Positions 27,118 through 36,900 of a stretch of DNA of 64,000 bases are shown piece after piece. Both the position numbers and the translations under genes were made by a program. Origin of the DNA: Closterium sp. Naga37s-1. Taxonomy: Eukaryota; Streptophyta; Zygnematophyceae; Desmidiales; Closteriaceae. The stretch is from positions 1 through 64,000 of the forward strand of contig CANJKZ010000975.1 in assembly GCA_947471745.1 (NCBI GenBank). The letters run 5' to 3'. Position 1 is the stretch's first letter, and each line of letters starts with the position of its first letter. The notes below the pieces were generated by a model. That model made no database searches, was not told the origin of the DNA, and saw only the letters and a list, made by a program, of their open reading frames with translations.

Positions 27118-27898
27118 TGCGGAGATAACTCGTATGGTTGGTACCAAGAGTAAGTGCGTTATTTGCGGGAGCTAGACTACGGGCTAGGAGGGATCTCTTC
27201 GTTCTTTCGTTCCTTAGTCGTTTCCAAGTGCTCACACTACTTGCTAGTTCATGGGGAGAATTGGCAAGAGTTCCACTAGGAAAAGTTCACAACAATGATA
27301 CAACGAAGTTGGCAAGACAAGGCTACATCAGAGCTAGCATGCAAGCAGGTCGACTGCCAGCGCAGCATGGTCGACCGCGCTCCAGCACGTTTTGGTCGAC
27401 CGCGCTCCAGCAGTGCAAAGTTGACGGCGTGCCAACGCTGCAGGTTGACGGCGTGCCAGCATTGCTCCCGCTGAACAGCAGCGCACCTACTTCGCAGGTG
27501 CTCGCAGATGATTGGCGTGCAATGCCTTGTCCCCTGCACAACGCAAACACCAAGTCGTCCTCGTGCTGACGATTGCACCTGATCAGCCACGTCGACCTCG
27601 GGATACCACCACCGAGGTCGATCTCGCCAATACCACCTGGGCGACCGTCACACTCCTTCGCAGAACCTCGTCACCCAGGGAACCTGGTCGACCGGGCAAC
27701 CACCACGTCGACCAGCTGCTTCCTTGTGTGCTCCTCGACCTCCCAAGTCGACGACCACCTTCAGTCGACCTCACCAGGTCGACCACAACCTTGGTCGACC
27801 AGCTTCAGGTCGACAACCCTCCTGGTCGACCAACTCCAGGTCGACCAGCACACCTGTCAGCCGACCACACCAAGTCGGCTTCCCCTGGTCGACGTCTA

Positions 27899-28106
27899 GG
27901 CGCCTAGGTCGGCGTCCAGCCTCCCTGGACGCCGTCCAGGCGCCCAGGTCGGCGTCCAGCCTCCCTGGACGCCGTCCAGGCGCCCAGGTTGGCGTCCAGC
28001 CTCCCTGGACGCCGTCCAGGCGCCCAGGTCGGCGTCCAGGCGCCCAGGACGCCGTCCAGACGCCCAGGTCGGCGTCCAGCCTCCCAGGACGCCGTCCAAG
28101 CGCCCA
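27899..28106. repeat. 40-bp tandem repeat inside LTR
   Basis: About three full units of a 40-bp repeat, plus 20-bp half units. Each unit combines GCGCCCAGGTCGGCGTCC with AGCCTCCCTGGACGCCGTCC. The half units GGACGCCGTCC and GTCGGCGTCC give strong dyad symmetry. Related blocks occur at 18917-19080, but the LTRs at 32853 and 39215 lack them, so copy number differs between family members. Confidence 0.8.
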
Positions 28107-28241
28107 TGACGGCGTCCTCCAGCTCGGCGCCCTCCAGCTGGGCGCCCTCACTGCAACTGATCGGCTGCGCTCCCTGCACACCCGACTACAAAGTCGGCTC
28201 CGCCCAAGCGAGGACGGGGCCAACCACAACTCCCGTTGACA

Positions 28242-29565
28242 TACTCTTGGTACCAACCATACGGGTAAGTAATGCACTTACTCTTGGTACCAACCATGTA
28301 GGTAATTAACGCACTTACTATTGGTACGAACCATATGGGTAAGTAACGCACTCACTCTTGATACCAACCATATGGGTACGTAAAGCAATTACTCTTGGTA
28401 CCAACCATACGGGTAAGTACCGCACTTACTCTTGGTACCAACCATACGGGTAAGTAACGCACTTACGCTTGGTACCAACCATACGGGTAAGTAATGCACT
28501 TACTGTTGGTACCAACCATATGGGTAAGTAACGCACTTACTCTTGGTAACAACCAAACGGGAAAGTAACGCACTTACTCTTGGTACCAACCGTACGAGTA
28601 AGTAATGCACTTACTCTTGGTACCAACCATATGGGTAAGTAACGTACTTACTCTTGGTACCAACCACATGGGTAAATAACGCACTCACCCTTGGTACCAA
28701 CCATATGGGTAAGTAACGCACTCATTCTTGGTACCAACCACATGGGTAAGTAACGCACTCATTCTTAGTACTAACCATATGGGTAAGTAACGTACTTACT
28801 CTTGATACCAACCACACGAGTAAGTAACGTACTTAATCTTGGTACAAACCATATGGGTACGTAATGCACTCACTCTTGGTGCCAACCATATGAGTAATTA
28901 GCGCACTTACTATTGGTACCAACCATATGGGTAAGTAATGCACCTACTCTTGGTACCAACCATACGGGTAAGTAATGCACTTACTCTTGGTACCAACCAT
29001 ATAGGTAAGTAACGCACTTACTATTGGTACGAACCATATGGGTAAGTAACGCACTCACTCTTGGTACCAACCATACGGGTAAGTACCGCACTTAATATTG
29101 GTACCAACCATATGGGTAAGTAACGCACTTACTCTTGGTACCAACCATACGGGTAAGTAATGCACTTACTCTTGGTACCAACCATACGTGTAAGTAATGC
29201 ACTTACTCTTGGTACCAACCATATGGATAAGTAACGCACTTACTCTTGGTACCAACCACATAGGTAAGTAACGTACTCATCCTTGGTACTAACCACATGG
29301 GTAAGTAACGCACTCATCCTTGGTACTAACCATATGGGTATGTAATGCACTTACTCTTGGTACCAACCATACGGGTAAGTAATGCACTTACTCTTGGTAC
29401 CAACCATACGGGTAAGTAATGTACTTACTCTTGGTACTAACCATACGGGTAAGTAATGCACTTACTCTTGGTACCAACCAAACGGGAAAGTAACGCACTT
29501 ACTCTTGGGTACCAACCACATAGGTAAGTAACGTACTCACTCTTGTCACCAACCATATGGGTAAG
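28242..29565 (-). repeat. Inverted 37-bp satellite block
   Basis: About 36 monomers in the orientation opposite to the rest of the array (read here as TTGGTACCAACCATACGGGTAAG). The block begins straight after an LTR terminus and ends at GGGTAAG against a second copy of that LTR end. Variants (GAGTACG on the minus strand, CCATGTGG) match the neighbouring forward blocks, so it probably came from the local array. No gene seen. Confidence 0.93.
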
Positions 29566-29759
29566 GACGCCGTCCAGACGCCCAGGTCGGCGTCCAGCCT
29601 CCAAGGACGCCGTCCAAGCACCCATGACAGCGTCCTCCTGCTCGGCGCCCTCCAGCTGGGCGCCCTCAGTGCAACTGATCGGCTGCGCTCCCTGCACACC
29701 CGACTACAAAGTCGGCTCCGCCCAAGCGAGGACGGGGCCAACCACAATTCCCGTTGACA
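29565..29759 (-). repeat. Second copy of the LTR end (195 bp)
   Basis: This stretch repeats 28047-28241 in the same direction and at the same length (195 bp). By eye there are about six substitutions and no length change. It ends in the LTR terminus CCCGTTGACA followed by the target duplication TTACT, so it marks the true right end of the composite insertion. Confidence 0.88.
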
Positions 29760-32700
29760 TTACTTATCCGTATGGTTGGTACCAAGAGTGAGTACGTTAC
29801 TTACCCATGTGGTTGGTACCAAGAATGAGTACGTTACTTACCAATATGGTTGGTACCCAGAGTAAGTGCGTTACTTACCGATATGGTTGGTACCAAAACT
29901 AAGTGCGTTACTTACCCATATGGTTGGTACCAAGAGTGAGTGCGGTACTTACTGATATCGTTGGTACCAAAAGTAAGTGCGTTACTTACCGATATGGTTG
30001 GTACCCAAAGAAAGTGCGTTACTTACCCATATGGTTGGTACCAAGAGTGAGTACGTTACTTACCCATATGGTTGGTACCAAGAGTAAGTGCGTTACTTAC
30101 CCATATGGTTGGTACAAAGGGTAAGTGCGTTACTGACCCATGTGGTTGGTACCAAGAGTAAGTTCGTTACTTAACCATATGGTTGGTACCAGGAGTAAGT
30201 GCGTTACTTACCCATATGGTTGGTACCAAGAGTGAGTACGTTACGTACCCATGTGGTTGGTACCAAGAGTAAGCGCGTTACTTACTAATATGGTTGGCAC
30301 CAAGAGTGGGTGCATTACTTACCCATATGGTTTGTACCAAGATTAAGTACGTTACTTACCCATGTGGTTGGTACCAAGAGTAAGCGCGTTACTTACCCAT
30401 ATGGTTGGTACCAAGAGTACGTGCATTATTTACCCGTATGGTTGGTACCAAGTATCAGTGCGTTACTTACCCATATGGTTGGTACCAGGAGAAAGTGCGT
30501 TACTTACCCATATGGTTGGTACAAAGAATGAGTGCGTTATTTACCCATGTGGTTTGTACCAAGAGTAGGTGCGTTATTTACTCATATGGTTGGTACCAAG
30601 AGTGAGTGCCTTACTTACCCATATGGTTGGTACCAAGAGTAAGAGCGTTACTTACCGATATGGTTGGAACCCAGAGTAAGTGCGTTACTTACCCATATGG
30701 TTGGTACCAAGAGTGAGTACGTTTCTTACCCATGTGGTTGGTACCAAGAGTAAGTACGTTACTTACCCATATGGTTGGTACCGGGAGTAAGTGCGTTACT
30801 TTCCCATATGGTTGGTACCAAGAGTGAGTACGTTATTTACCCATATGGTTGGCACCAAGAGTGAGTGCATTACTTACCCATATGGTTGGTACCAAGATTA
30901 AGTACGTTACTTACCCGTGTGGTTGGTTCCAAGAGTAATTGCGTTACTTACCCATGTGGTTGGTACCAAGAGTAAGTGCGTTACTTACCCGTATGGTTGG
31001 TACCAAGAGTAAGTGTGTTACTTACCCGTATGGTTGGTACCAGGAGTAAGTGCGTTACTTACTTATATGGTTGGTACCAAGAATGAGTACGTTACTTACC
31101 GATATGGTTGGTACCCAGAGTACGTGCGTTACGTCGAAATGGTTGGTACCAAGAGTGAGTGCGTTACTTAACCATATGGTTGGTACCAAGATTGAGTACG
31201 TTACTTACCCATGTGGTTGGTACCAAGAATACGTGCCTTACTTACCCATATGGTTGGTACCAAGGGTGGATGCGTTACTTATCCATATGGTTGGTACCAA
31301 GAGTAGGTTCGTTACTTACCATATGGTTGGTACCAAGAGTGAGTACGTTACTTACCCATGTGGTTGGTACCAAGAGTAAGTGCGTTATTTACTCATATGG
31401 TTGGCACCAAGAGTGAGTGCATTACTTACCCATATGGTTGGTACCAATATTCAGTACGTTACTTACCCGTGTGGTTGGTACCAAGAGTAAGTGCGTTACT
31501 TACCCATATGGTTGGTACCAAGAGTGAGTGCGTTACTTACCTATATGGTTGGTACCAAGAGTGAGTTCGTTACATACCGATATGGTTGGTACCCAGAGTA
31601 AGTGCGTTACTTACCCATATGGTTGGTACCAAGTGTGAGTACGTTACTTACCCATGTGGTTGGTACCAAGAATACGTGCGTGTTACTTACCCATATGGTT
31701 GGTACCAAGTGTGGATGTGCTACTTACCCATGTGGTTGGTACCAAGAGTACGTGCGTTACTTATCCATATGGTTGGTACCAAGAGTGAGTACGTTACTTA
31801 ACCATGTGGTTGGTACCAAGAGTAATTGCCTTATTTACTCATATGGTTGGCACCAAGAGTGACTGCATTACTTACCCATATGGTTGGTACCAATATTAAG
31901 TACGTTACTTACCCGTGTGGTTGGTACCAAGAGTAATTGCGTTACTTACCCATATGGTTGGCACCAAGAGTGAGTGCATTACTTACCCATATGGTTGGTA
32001 CCAAGACTAAGTACGTTACTTACCCGTATGGTTGGTACCAAGAGTGAGTGCGTTACTTACCCACATGGTTGGTACCAAGAGTGAGTGCGTTACTTACCCA
32101 TGTGGTTGGTACCAAGAGTATGTGCATTACTTACCCATATGGTTGGTAACAAGAGTGAGTGTGTTACTTACCCATATGGTTGGTACCAAGAGTGAGTGCG
32201 TTACTTACCGATATGGTTGGTACCCAGAGTAAGTGCGTTACTTACCCATATGGTTGGTACGAATAGTGAGTACGTTACATACCCATGTGGATGGTACCAA
32301 GAGTGAGTGCGTTACTTACCAATGTGGTTATTACCAAGAGAGAGTGCGTTACTTACACATATGGATGGTACCAAGGGTGAGTGCGTTACTTACCCATGTG
32401 GTTGGTACCAAGAGTAGGTGCGTTACTTACCCGTATGGTTGGTACCAAGAGTAAGTGCGTTACTTACCCGTATGGTTGGTACCACGAGTAAGTGCGTTAC
32501 TTACCCATATGGTTGGTACCAAGAATGAGTACGTTACTTACCGATATGGTTGGTACCCAGAGTACGTGCGTTACTTACTGATATGGTTGGTACCAAGAGT
32601 GAGTGCGTTACTTACCCATATGGTTGGTACCAAGAGTAAGTGCGTTACTTACCGATATGGTTGGTACCCGGAGTAAGTGCGTTACTTACCCATATGGTTG

Positions 32701-32852
32701 GTACCAAGAGTGAGTACGTTACTTACCCATGTGGTTGGTACCAAGAATACGTGCCTTACTTACCCATATGGTTGGCACCAAGGGTGGATGCGTTACTTAT
32801 CCATATGGTTGGTACCAAGAGTAAGTTCGTTACTTACCCATATGGTTGGTAC
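29760..32852 (+). repeat. 37-bp satellite array, block 4
   Basis: Forward-oriented monomers between the composite LTR and the full-length Copia element, again with the CCGATATGG and TACCCAGAG variants. No gene seen. Confidence 0.95.
32848..32852. repeat. Target-site duplication GGTAC (left copy)
   Basis: GGTAC directly precedes the left LTR, and the same five bases follow the right LTR at 40183-40187. Every monomer contains GGTACC, so the match alone is weak. The joined flanks, however, rebuild one monomer in register, which supports a true 5-bp duplication as made by Copia integrases. Confidence 0.85.
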
Positions 32853-33856
32853 TGCGGTGATAACTACTACAACAGGAGCTAGACTACGGGATAGGCACGG
32901 ATGCTCGTGTGATCTCTGCGTTCGTTGGTCCTTAGTCGTTTTCCTAGTGGACACACTGCTTGCTAGTTCACAGGGCAATTTTCAAGAGTTTCACTAGAGA
33001 AAGTTGACAATAATGGTACAATGAAGTTGGCATGGCAAGACTACATCAGAGCTAGCATTCAGGTCGGTCGACTGCCAGCGCAGCATGGTCGACCGCGTTC
33101 CAGCACGACTTGGTCGACCGCGCTCCAGCAGTGCAAAGTCGACGGCGTGCCAACGCTGCAGGTCGACGGCGTGCCAGCGTAGCTCCCGCAGTACAGCATC
33201 GCACCAGCTTCGCAGGTGCTCCCAGATGATTGGCGTGCTAAGCCTTGTCACCTGCACAACGCACACACCTAGTCAACCTGGCGCTGACGACTACATGATC
33301 AGCCACGTCGACCTCGGGATACCACCACCGAGGTCGGACTCGCCAACTTCGCCTGGGCGACCGTCGCACTCCTCCGCAGAACCTCGTCACCCAGGTAACC
33401 TGGTCGACCGGGCAACCACGTCGACCAGCTGCTCCTGTATGTGCCCACCGACCTCCCAAGTCGACGACCACCCCAAGTCGACCTCACCAGGTCGACCACA
33501 CCCCTGGTCGACCAGCTCCAGGTCGACGTCACTCCTGGTCGACCAGCTCCACGTCGACCAGCACTCCTGGTCGACCAGCTCCATGTCGACCAGCGCAGTT
33601 GTCATCCAACCACCCAAGTCGGCTACCCGAAGTTGGCGTCACCAAGTTGACGCCCTCCGCAGGTCGACTTTCCAGGTCGACCTCCCTAAAGTCGGCGCCA
33701 CCCTGAAGTCGGCGCCCGTGCAGTGGCCCCCGTGCATGTCGACCTCCTCGTCAACCAGCTCGCCCACTGCTGCAGGTCGGCTGCTCCCCTCACACCCGAC
33801 CACGAAGTCAGCTCCGCCCAAGCGCGGACGGGGCCAACACACAACTCCCGTTGACT
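32853..33856 (-). repeat. 3' LTR of the Copia element
   Basis: About 1004 bp, starting TGCGGTGATAAC on the plus strand and ending CCCGTTGACT. It aligns along its length with 39215-40182. It is packed with GTCGAC, often in the 10-base palindrome TGGTCGACCA, for example between 33380 and 33600. I see no coding region in it; frames that cross it are by-products of its composition. The solo copies at 18917 and 27118 belong to the same family. Confidence 0.92.
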
Positions 33857-33867
33857 CTCCCCTGCCG
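33857..33867 (-). other. Polypurine tract
   Basis: Directly inside the 3' LTR the minus strand reads GGCAGGGGAGAG, a purine run touching the LTR boundary. This is where plus-strand DNA synthesis is primed in LTR retroelements. Confidence 0.75.
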
Positions 33868-33984
33868 CATTCATGCTTGGGCCCCCAGCCCACACGGAAG
33901 TACTCCTCGGAGAATAGCTCGTCGACGTGCACCCAACACACAGCACGTCGTCCACCGCACCAGCCATGCAAGAGGGCATGGCAC

Positions 33985-36900
33985 CTACTGCTGCACGTCG
34001 TCATCTTCGTCGCCCACATCGGCCAAGCGCACCTGGCCGATGGCGACGGAGCACCGGTTGAAGGCCGGATAGTGCAGCGCCTTCGTCATGAAGTCGGCCG
34101 GCTGCTCGGTGGTCGGGATGTACCTCAGCGAGAACTTCCCGCGCCTCACCATGTGCTGCAGCCAGGCCTGTCGCCGCTCCATGTGCTTGAGGTTGCCTGT
34201 CAACCCCATGCCTTCGGCGACTGTGATGGCCGACTTGTTGTCCACCCAAAGGACGGTCGGCTTCCCGGCATCCAGCTGCCGGAACTCTGCGAGGAGGAAG
34301 CGAAGTCGGCGTCCCTCCTTGCCGGCTTCGGTGGCCGCCACGTACTCCGACTCGGTCGACGACAACGTCGCGCACTTGATGCGCTGACTCGACCAGGAGA
34401 CTGCAGCCCCTCTGTAGACGAACACGTAGCCGCCCGTGCTAGTCCTGTTCTGCTTGTCACCGGCGTCGTCGGCGTCCACGTAGCCGACCAGCTCCAGCGA
34501 CTCAGGTCCACCGCCGAACTCCAGGGCGGTGTCACGCGTGTTGGCGAGGTAGGCGAGGCAGCGGTCGACCTCGCGCCAGTGCTGGTCGCTCCTCACCGTG
34601 AGGCCGCTCCCCAGCTTGCTGCAGGCGAAGGCGATGTCCGGCCTCGTCGTCGTCGCCGTGAACTGCAGCGAGCCGAATTTCTGCCGGTACTCCTCCTCCT
34701 GTCGCTCCTGTGCCTCCTCGTCGTCGAAGGTGAGGTCGGCGTAGGCGTCGACCGAGACCGGCGTCTTCGGGGTGCGTCCGGTCTGCTCCTCGTCGATGAA
34801 GCGCCTACGAAGCTTGTCGGCGTAGCTCTGCTGGTGCAGCCACAGCTTCCCCGCCGACCTGTCGCGGACGATCTCCAGCCCGAGGTACTTCTGCACCGGC
34901 GAGATCTCACGCAGCTCGAAGGCGGACTCCAACAGCCCCTTCAGCTCCTTCAGCATCTCGGTGCTGCTGCTGGTGGCGAGCAGGTCGTCGACGTAGACCA
35001 GCACCCAGCAGGCCACTCCGTCGTCGTCGACCTTGAAGTACAGAGCCTCGTCGACCTGGCTCTTCTTCCACCCGGTGCCGACCAGCACGTCGTTGAGCGC
35101 CAAGTACCACAGCAGCGGCGACTGCTTCAGGCCGTACAGGCTCTTCCGCAGCTTGCACACCCGGCCGGTTCCGTCGTTGAAGTAGTCCGGCTGGGACATG
35201 TAGAGCACCCGGTCGAGCTTGCTCTGCAGGAAGGCGTTCTTCATGTCGAGCTGCATCAGGTTGAGGTTGAGGACGGCGACGATGCTGAGGAAGATCCTCA
35301 GCGTGACGTAGCTGCCCACCGGCGCGAACGTCTCGTCGTAGTCGGCGCCATACACCTGGGTGAAGCCCTTCACGACCAGCCTCGCCTTCTCGCGCTCAAC
35401 GGTGTCGTCGACGTGGTACTTCGTCGTCAACACCCACCGGTTCTTTATGATGTTCACTCCCGGCGGGCGTTCGACCAGCCCCCAAGTGCCCATGTTGATG
35501 AGGTTGCGGATCTCCTCCTCCATGGCGGACTTCACCGCCGGGCCCTTCCAGCTCGCCAACGCCTCCTTCACCGTCATCGTCGAGATGTCCCAGCGATGCT
35601 CGGAGTTGGCATGCATGTCGGGGTCGAGCTCCGGAAACTCCTCATCCTCTTCGGCGTCGTCATACGCCAGGTCTTCGTCGTCCACGTCGTACACCGTGGT
35701 GAAGGCAGCGGGGACGAAGAAGTCGGGCGGCCTCCGAAGTCGGCCTGACTTCCGGGGTTCAGGCCGAACCTCCACCACGTCACTCTTGGTGGACTCCTCG
35801 GCGTCCCCTCCTTCGTCACCGTCTTCACTGCCCTCGTCGTCCTGCTGCACCTCGGTCGACGTCCTGGCCGACCTCTCCCCTGTGGTCGGCCCCTCTGCCG
35901 ACTGCCTGGTTGCCGACTGCTCCGTGGTCGGCTTCACCGCTGCCTGCTCCCCTGTCGGCTGCTTCTCCTCGACCTGCTCCTCTCCTAGCAACGTCGACTG
36001 CACTCTCACGTCGACTTGCCGCTCGTCACGTCGGCCACCGGCGATGACCCTGGCCGGCGCCGAAGGCGACGTCCCACTACTCCCCTCATCGCCGGAGGCC
36101 GACACCAAGGTCAGCCCGCGCAGGTCGGCCAGGAGGGGGGGGGCAGGAGAGGGAGGGGAAGGAGGACGGACGTCCACGTCGTCCTCAGCAGCAAGCCCAC
36201 CGACCTCGGCGAGCAGGGGCAGCGTCGCCGTGGAGGTGTCGGTCGGCGTGGTGGTCGGCGTCCGTCCTGACACCGGCCCGTACTCCGACTTCCACACTTC
36301 CAGCGAAAGGTCCTCGTAGAACACCACGTCCGACGTGGTGACCACTCGGTTGTTGGCGACGTCGAGGAGCTCCCAGCCCTTGCTCTCCTCCGACACGCCG
36401 AGGTGAAGGCCCCACCTGGCCTTCGGCTTCAGCTTTCCACCACGCTGCTGCTCAGGGACGAGGAACTGCGCCATGCAGCCCCAGACCCGCGCCAGCGACA
36501 AGTCGGGCTTCTGCCCGGACAGCAGCTGGTACGGCGTCGTCCCTGACGGCAGCGTCGACCTCTCAAGGCAGTTGCGGACCCAAACGGCCTGCCGCAGAGC
36601 GAGGTGCCACCAGTGGTGCTGCACGCCCATGTGCAGCAGCATCGTTCGCACCGACTCCACCACCGTCCTCATCTCCCGCTCCGCCATGCCGTTCTGCTGC
36701 GGGGTGTACGGGCAGGTAAGGTCGTGGACGATCCCCTTGCCGTCCACGAAGTCGGTGAACTTCTTCCCGAGGAACTCCCCTCCTCGGTCGGAGCGAAGCA
36801 TCAGCACCGACGTCTTCGTCTGCCTCTCCACCAACACCAGCCACTTCTGGAACTCCAGCAGCACATCCGACTTCTTGGTGACCGGCCGCACCCACACGAA

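Larger units (their letters stand above)
27118..29759 (-). mobile_element. Composite Copia LTR insertion holding satellite DNA, TSD TTACT
   Basis: This insertion starts with TGCGGAGATAAC and ends with CCCGTTGACA, the two termini of the GTCGAC-rich Copia LTR family. It is flanked by a perfect 5-bp duplication, TTACT (27113-27117 and 29760-29764); joining the flanks restores a monomer. The LTR body is 27164-28241. It aligns with the LTRs of the element at 32853-40182: same GGAGCTAGACTACGGG start, CTGCCAGCGCAGCATGG, many GGTCGACC boxes, and the CGGGGCCAAC end. Two features are foreign. About 30 bases of satellite lie just inside the first terminus (near 27131-27163). An inverted 1.3-kb satellite block (28242-29565) is followed by a second 195-bp copy of the LTR end. 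No internal retrotransposon region is present, so it is solo-LTR derived. The strand assumes the same direction as the full-length element. Confidence 0.8.

Noticed and set aside
27138-28309. Open frames of 60-170 codons on both strands
   Set aside because: They fall in the LTR and its 40-bp tandem repeat. Their peptides, such as GRRPGRLDADLGAWTAS, are repeat translations.
28242-29565. Giant palindrome formed by inverted and forward satellite
   Set aside because: The inverted block is separated from forward satellite by LTR sequence on both sides, and the monomer variants are not mirror-ordered as far as I could see.
33085-35748. 887-codon open frame on the plus strand
   Set aside because: It runs antisense through the LTR and the reverse transcriptase/RNase H part of the Copia element, and its openness follows from GC content and the GTCGAC bias. 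It has no domain of its own.
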